A stretch of DNA of 64,000 nucleotides, taken from Rhabdornis inornatus (lineage: Eukaryota; Chordata; Aves; Passeriformes; Rhabdornithidae). Positions 11,276 to 25,200 of this stretch are shown here, piece after piece. Below the pieces are notes generated by a model. It had not been told where the DNA came from. It was given only the letters and a program-made list of their open reading frames with translations, and did no database searches. The translations under genes and the position numbers were made by a program. The stretch covers positions 1,168,134-1,232,133 of the forward strand of contig VWZS01003490.1 of the NCBI GenBank assembly GCA_013397075.1, in the 5' to 3' direction. Positions within the stretch are counted from its first letter, which is position 1. Each line of letters begins with the position of its first letter.

Positions 11276-14200
11276 GAAATTCAGCTTATAAGATAAAGAT
11301 ATACTGAACACTGAATCCAGTCTTCCAGTGGTTGAAATGCTATCTGAAAGGCTGAGGTCTTTTGCTATTTTGCCATTGCTCTTCTTTGAAACAGATATCT
11401 TCTTCCAGAATGCTGTATATTGCAGTGACTGATTGAACTAAGTAACTGTGAAATGAGTATATAATTATTCACACCCCTACTAAGAGTCTAAGAGTGGGTG
11501 AGTCTTTGACAGCCTGTTTTTTTTTAAAATCATGTAACAATACCTAATTATTTCTCAAGCAATCTACTTGTAGTCTAAATTTAGGAATTGTTTCACAAGC
11601 CAGCTGTTCTTAGTAAAATTGAGAACTAGAGCTGAATTAGTGGCTTAGTGAACAAGAGAAAAGATTTCCCAAATGCTAAATTTTGTAGTGTTTAAGAAGC
11701 AAATTTAATTCCCAAGGAATTCAGCCTTGCTCAGAAATAAGAATAGTAAAACATCTGGAGAGCAGAATGGCAAAACTCAAAATCTAAGGTAAAATATTTT
11801 ATCAAGGAAGGACAACCAGAGTTAAGTTTTGGGCATTTGTATCTAGAAGTGCTTAGGTTGCAAAGAAACAGTTTTTTTACTTATTATTATGGAAACAATA
11901 ATCAGTCACTGAAGATCATTGTTCTTTGAAGATAAAGTAGTCCTTGTCATTTGAATGATTCAGGGCACTGATGAAATGAGTTTTTATGCCTACATGGCTT
12001 ATTGTTGTTTACTTTTCCTGGCAACAATAGAATATGAACATATGTGGTGTATAGTACATAAAACATTGAGTTTATTTGTAAAAGACAGGCTCTATACAAC
12101 ATTTAATATGTCAAATGGATATGTAAGAGTGATGGCTTTATTCTCCAGAGACCCTGTAGCATGCACGGCTATAGCAGAAAATCCTAATCAAGAATTTTTC
12201 ACTTGGTTTGCTACTATCAGTTAACTATCAAGTCAGATTTGTGCAAGGGAGGAGCCCCAGCTGCTCAGGAAGTATCATACACCAGTTCCAACTCCTTGTG
12301 ACAGTTTTGTGACTAAAAGAGCAGGAGACCATGCTCAGATTCTCAAACCACAGATGTGCTGCTTGTAGCAGAAATTGGAGTGGTGAGACTCCTGCAGTGA
12401 TAGTCTTGTGTAATGAGCTTGCAAATGGCCATACTTCAGATAAAAGAGTAGTTTTGTTTTTTAAAAAAAACCCTTTCCACTCTCTGAATAAGGGTCATAG
12501 GGTTAGTGGAACAGACTTCACACCATATTCTGAAGAAAATCGACATCTGTGGAAGCCTAGGAAGAGTTTTACACCTTCACAGATGTATGTAACAAAGAGA
12601 GAGGGGCAGGGTACCAAAACCTCTGTCCTACAAATATGCACTGTTGTGAGGTGCATCTATTTTACTTATGTATTTATTTTTAATTAGACCAGTTCTATAG
12701 AAATCTAAACACCTATGTTGGCTATCCTGATTCCTGGCATTTTCGGGCCTGGATTTGTTTACTAAGCAGAGAAATTGAAAGGAGAACAAAAGTATTTGTA
12801 GGCCTATTTTCAAAGGACTTGTACTTAAAATAAGGAACCTGTCTTTAATGCCTTAGCAAAGGTAAACAATGTAAAGACTACATTCTTGAGATTTTCTCTT
12901 CTTCTGAATCTGTTTCCTAGTCCTATTTCCCTCTCAATCACAAAACCCATACAAAATAAGCCATATTGCATTATTGCATAGTTTTAACCAACTGTTCAGT
13001 GTCAGGTACCTCACAATTGTTTTGCCTACTAATGATAACATTGCAACAAGGAAAAGCTCCGTCCCTGCACATAATTTTTAATCCTGCAGTGTTAATAGAG
13101 AGATGTTGAGATAATTGTAATCTGTATAGCTGAAGTACCTGATATATTGAGTTCACCACTCTTATCAATGCTACTTACCACTACAATTGATATTAGAGAT
13201 GTGGACTGTACAGACAAGGGCATGAAGGATACAGATATATATTGGAAAGAATTTGGGATGGTAACTGCAGATAATCTGCAGGAAAACAAAGAATCATCAG
13301 GAGTAGGCGTGCATGCAGTCATGATTCAATTCTTATATACTCATGATATATCATATAATGATAGCATACAATGCTGTAAGACACTCTAATCCCTTTTTAG
13401 GCCATATGGAGTCATGCTGCTTTGTGTTGAGAGCGTGGATCTAGTGTTAAACGTGGTTGTCCTGCTCTGCCACATTCTTCCAAAGCAGTAGTTATCGATG
13501 TGTGTTCTCCTAGATTTGTTTGTGGTTTGTGTTTTTTTTTTTTTTACTTCGTTTGTTGGTTTGTATGCGGCCAGCCTGGAGTTGCTGACTGAAATTTTGA
13601 AATATATTAAAGAATAAGAGAATTGACTTTAATTTTCTTTTAACGTCATGCCACTAAATGAAAGCTGTCTGCTAGATCAATACTGCATTTCAAGCACAAG
13701 TTTAAAATTGTCCTGCATGTGTTTTATCTCTGAGTTTTAGATGACTACACAGGAGGTGTCTGCAGTTGAACTGACCATCTGATTTCCCTTAGCATCCATG
13801 TGATATGTCAGTAGGCTCACACTCAGATACAGGCAGGGCAGGCACTGGTGCACAGCAAGGCACAGCTGTGAGCTCCATCTCAGCAGCAGCCTGAGCACCT
13901 TCTTGTATCCTGCACATCCATCTAAGGAGGAGGGAAGCAATGCCCTTGCCTGGCAGCACTGCCAGATGCTTCTGGAAAGGCAGAGGGGGTTCCTTGGTGT
14001 TTGCTTTGTGCACTGCAAAGGACATTGTGCACTGTGCTGCAGGCAGCCTCTATCTTAATTTTGTGTCCAGGCAGAGTCAGTGTAGACAAAATGCTGGGTG
14101 TTGACCATCAAATATACAGTATAAATATTAACTTTGAGTCTAGCTTGCAAAATTCCCCTTCCTGTGTCTTGTCTGCCTAAACATGAAATCTGTCAGTGAA

Positions 14201-14680
14201 ATCCAGGAGATCATAAATTATGCTCCCTGATCACAGCACTGAAAGGCCACTGACTTCATCACCCTTCCAGCATCAGCTTTTATTTTGGCAGTTGTGAAGG
14301 CAACTTTACTTATATCTTTACTCTGCTGAACAGAATCCTTCTGTTGTAGCACCAAATAGTCTGCAAGATGTCTATTACCAAGTGGCCATGATATAATGAA
14401 GATCTGTTTTATTTCCTTTCCTGCTTCAATTTGTAGAATAAGTAAATTTCTGTCTGTGAAGCACAAAATACTGAAAAAACAACCTTCCTTAACTGCTGTT
14501 GGAATACTGTGGAATGTGTTTCTATATTTCACCTACTTAATTTTGGCTGGAAAAAAATGAGGAATTTTTAAAATTTAATATTTACTCTTTCTATGATATG
14601 TTTCTAGAATTTTATAATGATGTCTTGGCAAAACAGAATGAATACAATTATAGGTTTGGGTTCTCTTTTGTTGTGTTGTG
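11276..14680. other. non-coding sequence
   Basis: Holds a T run at 13531-13544 within a GT-rich patch. Open frames such as 12331-12687 (+) and 13147-13389 (+) have no recognisable domains. Confidence 0.5.
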
Positions 14681-14752
14681 GGGTTTTTTTTGTTTGTTTT
14701 TTTTTTTGTTTGTTTGTTTGTTTTGTTGGTTATTTTTGTTGGGTTTTTTTCC
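14681..14752 (+). repeat. TTTG-type low-complexity tract
   Basis: Runs of T interrupted by single or double G, with several consecutive tttg units around 14707-14720. Simple sequence without a unique boundary. Confidence 0.85.
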
Positions 14753-17700
14753 TATCTTTTTATTGCTGCCTGAAATCTATAAGCTTGTGAAGTGGCATTT
14801 TCCCTCCCCCCGACTTCCTTAGTCTTTGCAGAGAGAATTCAGCTCCTTCCTCTTCTCTTCTCCTTTAAAAGATTTTGTTACTATGGTGAGGACAGCTTCA
14901 CTAAATATAGCTATTTTCATAATTCATTTTAAGTATTGCACCAATAATTTGCAAGAGTTATTCATGTTGCAGGACTTACAATCTATTTGCCCCAAATATA
15001 TGCACATATACATGTATACCAAACATCCCAGGAGCTCAGGAAGGCAAATGAACCCTGGTTTTAAACCAAGATCCACTTCTCCTGAATCCAGAACTAGTCA
15101 GATCTAAAATAGCATCTTTTCACATTCCAGAAATGATATGGTAAATGTAAGGGAGAGATGTGTCTAGGCTTTCACAATTTATTAATTTTAGTCACTTTTT
15201 CTTTCTTTTCATAATAGGCATATACAAATAACCAGCATGACTTACTGGATCGGGTTTATATTTAAAACAAAAGCTCAAAGTGGAAAATAGTGATATTAAA
15301 TATTGAATAAGCCCAGTAAATTTTAAAGCAAAATTGGTACACTATCAGAAGACATTGCTGAATTGTAAATCATTACAGTCTGAGAACACTCTTTTATTGA
15401 AGGTGTCAGTCATGCAGCTCCAAATAAAACTGGGAATAGACTTTTCATTTTTCTGGGCTGTTGGCTTCAGTTATATTAGAAGTTCAGTTATATTACTTCT
15501 GATTAATTGTGCTGGGATAGTTTTCTGGTGTGTATTTATAAATACCTGCAATAGTATACATAGAATATTTGGATGGATAATCTCTTTAGGTAAAACTATA
15601 TTCATAAATAAGTTAGCAAATAAACTTTTCAGTTAATGGCCACTAAAGATCTTACCGCATTAAATGTGGTATTGGAATAATTCACCCTTTCTCCTAGTAC
15701 GGATAATCAGTGTGCTGTGAGCTCAGAAATGTTCTTTTCAGCAGAATGGTCAAGAGTAGGCTCAGGAGAGCTCAGTTGATGTATTTGCACTCTTTGTCAA
15801 GTACACTGGGAGTATCTGAAGGATATGTGCCTTGGATGGTATATAGTATCACTTAGGAAAGGCTGAAGGAATAATTCATGATTTTGTTACTGCTTTTTGT
15901 GCAAAGGCTTCCTGAGAAATTATCCTGTCAAAAATCTGCAGTTGCCTGGCAGTGAATCAGACCTTCAGTTTCTGGACAACTCTGGTGCAAAAGACCCAGC
16001 AGGGCATAGTTTAGTGTCAGTGCTGGGTGAGATAGGAGCATCCCCATCTCAGAGAGATGCTGAGGGCACAAGAGCTACCTGTGAGATGGTTGGGAGGGAG
16101 AGATGTCCAAGCTGGCAGCCCTGGCTGGTGGGATGAGGGATAGGCAGGGGCTGATAGCACGCTGTGCAGCTGGACAAACTGGCAGGGAAAATCCTATTCT
16201 GTTTTACTGGATTAGGATTTTTAGGTGATGTTCTATTGAATAACATGGCAGCTCCACTTATCAGCCAAAAGCTGGGGTGCACACAATTAGTAACCATATT
16301 TGAGAAGCTGCCTTCATGACCTCTTTCTCGTCACACATGAACGAGAAGAACAGGACAGAACCTGAGTTTAGAGAGGGTCATTCAGTCACCCCAGGCATCA
16401 GACTGTCCCTTGTCTGCTTTCCTTCCTCAGGCACAGCACACCTCCTGCCTTCAGTGTCAAATGAGGCAAAAGTCCCACACACATCTCAGCTTCCAGGGCT
16501 CTGTGGTCTGGTTCATACTCAGGCAAAAAGAACTTGAGTGAAACCACACTGTGCTGTGTGACCTTAAACTTAAACAGATGTAATGGAAAGGTGACACTGG
16601 GAAAGACCAGCCTGCTCATCCTCCCCCGTGACCTGTTATCTATTGACCCAGAGATCTTGCTGATTACCTTTTGCAGGCTGAACCAGCTCAATGCATAATC
16701 AAAGAGAAGACAGCAATTTTTTTCCCCAGCAAGGTTAATTGCTTACATAATTTACTTTGAATATTCAGGGTCCCTTAATTTAATGGAAGTGGTAGGAAGG
16801 CATAGCCCATTAAAGCAGGAAAGAGAATTCTGTCAGAACTTGTGCTCTGGCTGTGACCAGGGTGCTCCACAGCCTTCCTACGTGTGCTCTGTTGTGGGTG
16901 CATTTGGCAAGTGCTGAGAAAATAAATAGGTATGATAAAGATGAACTTTAGGAATTTCCTCATTAATCAGGAAAACTTATGACAAAGCTATGATGAACAA
17001 TTGTGATGCTAAAAGACAAAAATTTCTTCTATTCAGCATGCCTCAATATTCCCCTTTGTGAGCAATCTTGTTTGCAGAATTCCAATTTAGATGAAGTTTA
17101 GCTAGGCTGTTTGTCATTGTTTATTTGATTTGATGCATTTTTTGAGATATATTTCAAATATGAAACAGTATTTTCTACTTTAGCTTGCTCATGGGGACTT
17201 CTGAAGTATATATAACTTTTCTTGTTTGCCTGTATTTAAACCTGGGATATGTCAATGACAGGTAGACTAATGAAAGCCACTCAGAATAACAAAGCCCAGA
17301 AACAAGCACAGATTGTATTTTTGGACAGTAGGCACAGTAGGTGCTGTTCAGTGATATAATCCAAGGAAAAAAGAAATAAGAATGACCTGCTTTTTAAAGT
17401 ACAGAATTTTTCTGTTCTTTTTGTCAATACGACTTGTTCTACACCTGTGATTCTTGGTAGTGTAGAAAAATGAAATAGTTTAAGTTTGCTAAAACCTCCC
17501 TAATTTTGATGAAGCTCTTACCAAAAAACCCCATTAATCTTCTTGACCATAGAGAGCACATCAAAACTCTAGTTCTGCTAATATTTTTATAATGGTCTTG
17601 TGAACATGAATCTTATTTAGCTAAGGAAAATATTGTAGCTGTTTTGCAAGATCTGAACTCTTTACTCAATATTGTAAATATAATGTAAATAATTTGTAAC

Positions 17701-19259
17701 TGTTGTACTGCAGTATTCCCATTTCATTCTTGTCCTAGCTCATTGCTTTTTTTTATGACTGTATTGTACTTACTGATAATACAAATACACCTAAAATCAA
17801 AGTTTAAATTAGTTTTTTCCTTCTCTATAATATGTGAACCTGGCATCAGACCCAGGATGTTCTAACTCATTATTCTGTGACGTGTAAAAATGACTTGATT
17901 AGTGTTCTAGTGTGAGTGGTCTTAGGCTTTCATTTGGTCAAACCCAGCAGGGATAATGACTGAATCAAGAATAACAGTAAAAATAGGAATATGCTAGTTA
18001 TGCATATCAAAACAGCACTTTCTGTGAATATGTTTCTCCATATCAGATGCTGGCAGTATTTTTATGTTTGTAGGCATGCATCTAAGACTATGTAATTATA
18101 ATAGAATGATAAAAGTTCCAGACTTTGATCCTAACTTAACTGAAGCGAATGCGAATCTTACAAAGGGTTGTAACCTTTGAGCCCATCAGTTCTGGGTAAT
18201 TAAAAACTGTTAAATTTGATCTCACATAAAAAGCTTCCATTATTTCCCAAACTTATTGATCTCGCAGCATATAAGAAAAGTTTGCCTCAACCAACTTTAT
18301 GTGAATTATGAGCATTTAATAAAAAAAAAAATCTGAATTTTGTTGCAGATTTAGGTCAGGTATAGTTTGCTGTTTCATGAGCAAACTGAGCTGAGTCAGA
18401 GTCGCATTTCTATCATGAAGGGGATGTGTTGCTTCACCTCTTCTCCAGCCTTTTCCTCCAGGTTGACCCCTATGCCCAACTCCCTGGTGGTTCTGGACCT
18501 TACTTTGTGAAGTTGTTTGACTCAGCAGCTCCATAGGAAACCACCCAGTTGTTTTTGCTGGGTTACTTTTCTGCCAGGTTAGCAAATTGATTTAATTCAC
18601 AAAAGGGACCCATGAAACATCAGAGCAGATGTGAAGGAAGAAGAGGAAGTGGGCAGGCAGGAGTGGTGAAAGCTTTGGAGGTGGGAAGCTTTCCTCTTAA
18701 GCTGAAATTGCCTGGGCTGGCAAGTGGAATCTCACTCCTTGGCTGGCACTTGCCAGCTAACACTTTGCCCAGCCACTGTTCCCTGATCAGGACAAATCCT
18801 CTAGAGCTGAAAAATTTTGAGCTGTTTTTACTGAAATGTATCTTGGGTGGAGGAGGTGATGACTGAAGAGCAGCTCAGGGACAGGCTTGTACCACGCAGA
18901 TCTTGGTGCATCCTCATAGGGCTGGAGCTCCTTTCTGGGTGGTTTGGCTGGCTAGTGACTGAAAAAGTTGCTGTCTGCAGTCCTGTGAGATGAAACTTCA
19001 CAGCTGTGTTTGCTCTTGGGCAGCAGTTCCTGCCTAAAGAGCTTGCAGTTCTTGATAACGGCTTTCATACCCATGGAATTTTTAGAGACTTTTTGTTTTC
19101 TCTTTTTAGTATTAACTAAAGGAAAGCTGTGCTCTTTTGAAGCCTTTTGTGTAGGAAGAACAAATAAAATGAGAGACGTATTCTCTCCAGTGCTGTCAGG
19201 AATGGAATCATCCTGTAGTTAAAGAACTCCTGTAGCGTGCTTGGATCCCAGAACCCAAT
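14753..19259. other. non-coding sequence
   Basis: Mostly unique sequence, with slightly GC-richer stretches near 16020-16190 and 18610-18960. A perfect 11-bp inverted repeat (gctggcaagtg at 18716-18726, reverse complement at 18747-18757) lies in the second of these. No exon or repeat family was recognised. Confidence 0.5.
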
Positions 19260-19302
19260 AATTTTTGCTTTTTATAATTTTTGCTTTTTATAATTTTTGT
19301 TT
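19260..19302 (+). repeat. 16-bp tandem repeat, about 2.6 copies
   Basis: The unit aatttttgctttttat occurs at 19260-19275 and 19276-19291, followed by a partial third copy. Copies are identical, suggesting recent slippage. Confidence 0.9.
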
Positions 19303-22006
19303 AAGTCTTTGCCTGCATTAGGTAGAAGAACTTAATCTCATTTCACTGTCTTTCATGTAGGAGCTGTAAGTAAGCAGAATACTGTTTAATTCAATGTTAG
19401 AAGATGTATGATGATGTATCTGCTTTTTGTCCAAATAATTCTCCAATGGGACTATAAACCTACCCAGGGCTTAGAGATCTAATACAAAGAGATATGAACT
19501 TCCACAAGAAAAGATCTTCAAGATGTTATTTTTATTTCCATTTTCACGATTTTTGTTCAGAAAATTCCCAACCGTGTGTAGCACTAACTTCCTTGTTTTC
19601 ACATTATCATGAGATATAACTCTAAGTAGGAACACTCTGAAGCCATATTTATGTTTTCTTTGAAAAGGAGACAAGGTATCTCTGGAAAATGGATACTGTT
19701 TGCACACACATCTGAGTAAACAGATTCTTATATAATATTGAGTACAATAATATAATATTGAGTACAGAAAATCCCCACACCTTTACTGTTTTGGGTGAAA
19801 TGCCTTTCTGTTTTCACGGTAACAAATACTGCTGTATTTTTAGCCAAATAATTTACGTATTTGTTTGTTGGGATGTCTGAATTGTTAAAATGGGATGATG
19901 ATATGATTAAGGTAAAGTCTGAAAGCCACTTTTCTACACCTTTACCCTATTCTCCTTTTTTATTCATTAATCTGACCATGAGGCTAAGTTGACTTTTTAA
20001 AAATTATTATTCTCATGTGGAAATTTTCAACCAGAAAACCCTACCCATTGTCTGGTTTTCATGACATTTTAATGCAAACCTTGAAATTAATGAAAAATGT
20101 CTAAACTTAGAGTATTTCAGACAAAATATCAGATTTTTTTTTTTTAATAAAAACCCCTTTCTACACCGAGAATTTTTACTGAAAAGCTTCAATTTCTAAC
20201 CTGCAGGTCAGAGTAATACAGTCTCAAAGGTCTTACTGTGTGAGATGTGAATGCTGGAGTTGTGTGACCTGAGGCCACAGGCAGGAGACAGAATTTTTCT
20301 TTTCAGACGAGAGAAATTAGGTCAAAAAATTAATTATGGAGCTGTCCAGAATTTCTTGTGCAGAACAAATGGCTAAAGAACCTGCAAATGGTCACATGGA
20401 AGTCCATAAAATGGTTGAGAAAGACCAGAAGATGGAATGACCATGAATATGGCCTTTAAGATGCAGAATTTTGGCAGCTTGAGGAGATGCTGTTTTTACA
20501 GTGCAGAACCTCTTGCCTGCAGCCTCAAATAAAAATGTAGATGGGATTCCTCCAAACCCAGATGAGCATTCTGGAAGGAACTAAAATACTAGAATGAGGT
20601 GTTTCACCCCAAGAATGTGAGATGCAGCATAGCCTTTGGTGAAGAGACAGAGAGCCCGTTGTAATTAGGCATCAAGGCTTGAAGCTCAGAAAAAAGTTTT
20701 GTCTTGAGGTATTTCTTTGCTATTTGGGTTTTTTGGGTGCTGGGATGTTTTATTTTGTGGGTTGGTTTTTCTTTTTTCTCTTTCCTTTTTTCTTTCTTTT
20801 TTAGTCCTGAAATTGTTTTACCTGGCAAAATAATTGTTTGGTGCAGGAGAAAGCTAAGGAATTTCAAATATCCAGCTACCCAATCCAGTAAATTGCTTGG
20901 AAATTTTCCTCACAGAGCATGTTTTGAGGTGTAACAGACTATATCAGGTGATGTATCTTTTGAAGTGTTTGAAGATCCTCAGGCAGATAAGGAGTAAGAA
21001 CACGGTGTTTTCATTCCTACATCTCACTGTTTATTTTTACAATGAGAATTAGTTTTGTTAAAAAGCCTTGTTTAGCTTCAAAGCACAGGTATGTCTCCTC
21101 CTCACTATAAACATCTTGACTGTGGAAATGAATGGATTGTAAGAACTTTTCTGCCAGAAGCAAGAAAATTTACCTCAACAAGACACAATTCATAATTGTG
21201 ATTTTCCCCATTTGTGACATTTAAGTGCATCTATCTAAAAGACAAAATGTTTTATAGGTTAACCAAAACTGAAGATGTCTTAATAATCACTTATAAAAAA
21301 TTGAAACAGTTTGGAGAAGAGTTGGGATTCTCCCTGTTTCTCTTCCCAGCAATTCCTGATTGTCCCTGTAACAGGAGCAGAAAAGTGACTGTGCAAAAGT
21401 GGCTTGGAGAGATTAGAAGTTTAATTTTTTTTTCTGACATGTGAGGTGTCCTTAATACATGTTTTTTGTGTGCTGACATGTGTCTTTTTCATACCCATTT
21501 AAAGATTAATGACCTCTACTGGAGAGGGAAGTGAATATGCAAGGACAGATATTCTCATTAATTATCTGCATTTCTGTTTCTGACTCAATGGCCTTACAGA
21601 AAAGCTTTGTATTTGATGTTCAATTTATATTGCTACATATTTCCTTTGAAAATGACAGCATAGAAAATAATTTGATTTTATAGTACAGCTAATTTTACAG
21701 TCATTTCAGAAATACATCTAATGACTGGAAAGACAAAGACTTGGCCTTCAAAAGCTCTGTGGTATCTCCAATTTAGAATTTTTTAGCTGTAGGAGGGCAG
21801 AGGAATTGGGAAAATGCACACACAGAGCTGATACATTCAGCTTACATTTTGACAATACTCTTACTTGCACTGTTCTAGGTGTTGTGTATATGCTTGACCT
21901 GTATATCTTCCCCATAAATCTTCCCTGATAGCTGATAACCCCATTCACCAACACTTGTGGGGGCATAAGGAAATCACATGAGTAATAAGTATGAAGTGCA
22001 GATATG
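19303..22006. other. non-coding sequence
   Basis: Apart from the tandem repeat at 19731-19766, a GT/T-rich patch at about 20720-20805 and a T-rich run at 20134-20145, no features were identified. Confidence 0.5.
19731..19766 (+). repeat. 20-bp tandem repeat, 1.8 copies
   Basis: The 20-base unit at 19731-19750 is followed by a second copy whose first 16 bases (19751-19766) are identical. Confidence 0.88.
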
Positions 22007-22037
22007 AAATTCAAATATCAAACAAATATTTGAATTT
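22007..22037. repeat. perfect 12-bp inverted repeat, 7-nt loop
   Basis: The arm aaattcaaatat (22007-22018) and its exact reverse complement (22026-22037) flank the loop caaacaa. The structure could form a hairpin or cruciform. It is not followed by a terminator-like T run and has no assigned role. Confidence 0.85.
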
Positions 22038-22194
22038 GAGGACAAAAGTGAACTGTGCTAGTAAGGCAGCCTGGCCATCAAGAGTGAGGGAAATTTGGGG
22101 ATAAATAGTATCTCATCAGTGGTTCTGTCCTCAAAATAGTCAACCCCCTACACTCAATCTGATGGTTTATAATATATACCAGACACCATTACTC

Positions 22195-22216
22195 GGCTAA
22201 TCATTACTGATTAGCC
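22195..22216. repeat. perfect 9-bp inverted repeat, 4-nt loop
   Basis: The arm ggctaatca (22195-22203) and its reverse complement tgattagcc (22208-22216) flank ttac. Each arm carries a TAATCA core of the type bound by some homeodomain proteins, so this could be an everted pair of such sites as easily as a structural hairpin. Confidence 0.82.
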
Positions 22217-25200
22217 AAGGAAGTGACAGGTCAAAGCATGATCAGACACTAAATAAAAACTTCTTAAAAGGGTATTGACAAGATGAAAACCCAACAAAAC
22301 CAAGCCAAATAAATTTCTTTCCCTCTCTCCTTTACCAGTGTTTTCACTCACTGGCTAAGATGCATCCTGTAATGGCTATTGGAGGACTGTGAGTGGCCCA
22401 GAGCAACATGAGTAAAAATCCAGCTGTGAAAGAGAATTAAGAGGGAGAGCCCTATAAACTTCTTCAGGTCTGATTCGTTAATTAGGTAGCTGTAGGGCAT
22501 AGTACTATTCTTATGAAATGAACTCATGGTCCTCATACTGGTATTACACCACTGCTGGTTTGTACATATTGTATTTTTTAGGAGTCTGCTCATACAATAT
22601 AGAGCTTTGTCCCAAAACCAGGAAAACAGGGAGGAGTCAAGCATCGGTGGTTATCATCTGTCCTCTTTCCATTTCTGAATAGAGATCTACAACTACTGCT
22701 GCTGTGTCAGCTCCTGCTTTCAGATGTTTCTGTATTTAACTCATTGTGGACAACAGAAGTGATGCAGTCAAAGGGAAGTAATGACTTCTTTTGCATGTAA
22801 AAATCCAGTTGGAAAACCCATTGAATCAAATACTGCTTTCACATGAGCCTGGCATGTCTATGGGGAGGGCACATTTAGGTCTGGCAAGGGACCATGTTAA
22901 TGGCACTGGGATGGCAGAGTTTCCTGGCAGAAAAAGGCTTTGTTCACATTGCCCCATCACTTTATTATAACAATGCCGTCATAGCTCTAGGCTCATGACC
23001 AAAATTGCTGTACCACTGCTCCCTTCTCTACTTTGGGTAAGCATTGTGCCTTCCAGGACAAATGTTAGAAAATAATCTCTCCACTGCAATCAGAAAGAAG
23101 ATCTTTGCAGACCCTTTGTCCCTGGGCCTCTCTTGCCCATGGACCTGTTGGAGCAGGAGATCTTGTGTTGACTGGTCAGAAGAGTGTCTCACTACCTGGG
23201 AACCTAAGAGTATCTTCACAGCAGCTCTGAAGATGAAGCATAGATATGAGTTTGAGAGCCAAAATTACCTTTTGGATAGTGGCCCCTGGCACTGGCTTGT
23301 ATCGGCAAGTATGTGTGCACACCAGGGGAAGAAAGAAAAAAAAGAGCAGCATAAAACACAAGGAGCAAAGGAGGACTGATGGTGCAAGATGGTGTGGGAT
23401 GCTCCAGCTGTGCAGGCAGATGTGTTTCCAGGGGAGTAATTCTGTATTGGATGTGAATCCTCTGAGATGATCAGTAAGGCTGTGCTTGCCTGTGAGTCTC
23501 TGTCATTCCTCGCACCTTGAAAAAAGCGATGAGAGGGGAAGGTTTTAGACCGAAAACAGCCTAAAAGCAAATTTTGGACATCACTGTTCATAAGTGCCTC
23601 TTGCCTGATTCTTCCATTTGCCTGTGGAAACAGGATTTCATATGATGACTTTTGAACACGTCTGCTTATTTGCAAAGACATTTTTCCTGCAGGCAGGACC
23701 ACACTGAAAAGATTAGTTGGTTAGGTCAAAAGGGGAAGTTATACTTCTTGGTGGTTTGTCTTGGAGCCTTTACTGACAGAAAAACACATACAATGGATTG
23801 GCTGTGCCAGCTGGGGATAGGCAGGGTTTTTCTTTTTTCTTCAAATGGTCTCTTAGAAAATATCAGCACATGTTTCCAAAATGCTGCATCTCTGAGGGTA
23901 ATAGATCTTTTATGATAAGAGCTCTCAGAGTGAATATCAGTATTAAAGGAAAACATTTCAACACTCTTTTCACATGAAAAGTGATTAGATGTTCTTTATT
24001 CCTTCAAGTGCATGTGTTTGCCTGCTATGTTTTACTTCTACCCTATATACATGACTCTTCTCTGGGTGGTGGTACAGGCTTGTAAAATAGATCTTTCAAG
24101 TGCTCTGAAAAGCTATTCAGAAAGAATGCTGTAGCATGTGCTGTCTTGCTAGTGGTGGAATCTCAATAGAGTCTATAAATAACTAAATGATGTGATGTTT
24201 CAGTAATGACTATTTTGTTCACATGGCATCTGGATTTTGGATATTATTCAGCCCTTATTCACTCTTGTGATGTAGAATTTCATTCCCACATGGGTAAAGA
24301 TGTAGCAATAAAAAGGCAGCATTTTGGTTTCAACTCTGAGAGAGAAACACTGCATGCAGGATTAAATTGTAAAACTTTGTTGTAGGTTTCATGCATTAAC
24401 TTCAGTTTAGTGATTTGGAACAATCTGGGTTGTACTGAAAAATATTCCTTTGAAGCAACTGGCAGCAGTTTTTTAGTTCTCTTGAACTTGTATTTTGGGG
24501 AATGGGGGCTATTTACTGAAAAATACAACCAGGTGGATGAGCAATAATGTATTTTTAATGGGGTAATCTTTTGGTTTTGCTTTGTGTACACTTCTCAGAC
24601 TTTTTGAGTTGATTTACTGCTTTGTAATTCTCTCTACTAGAGCAAACTTGTACAAACTTGCTGGCATGGCTGTGTGCTATTGTTGGTGCACGTGTGCTTG
24701 TGTTAAAGCACTGAATCCCATAAACAAGCTATTTTAACTTTGCATAATAGTGACTAAAGTTTGTGATAGAGAACCTTCTAAGCTAATATTGGCAGAGCTT
24801 CAAAAAGTGTAGCATTGATTTTTGCCCATAAAATTCAGAACAGTGTTCAAAATAAGGCAACAGGAGTGTGTGCAGTGCATTAAAATATTCATTGTAACAT
24901 ATTTAGTGCAGATATAAATGTTTAACACTAAGAGTACACTTCTGGGGTTTTCCATGTTTCTGTTAAATTTTACATACAAGTTATTAGATGGTGGCAAGTG
25001 AAAAGGAAGCAAACCGTCACATTCTTTGTAGCTATGACCTAAAGTTTGAATTATTCCATAGTGTGCAGAAGCACTCCCCTTTTTGGTCTATAGAACTGAA
25101 TGTTGCCCAAATTAATGATTTCAAATGAAAAATGCCCACATTGAAAAGACATTTTTTCAGATGGAGGATGCATATGGGAGTCACTCTGAAAAGTGGAAAG

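Noticed and set aside
11030..12190. Apparent similarity between 11030-11050 and 12160-12190
   Set aside because: Only a short word around 'aaatcctaat' is shared; too little to separate from chance in AT-rich sequence.
14598..14822. Phe/Leu-rich frame resembling a transmembrane segment
   Set aside because: The hydrophobic run is produced by the TTTG/T-rich simple repeat.
23265..23702. 145-codon minus-strand frame as a gene
   Set aside because: It overlaps several other frames on both strands, and no recognisable motif, signal peptide or splice context supports it.
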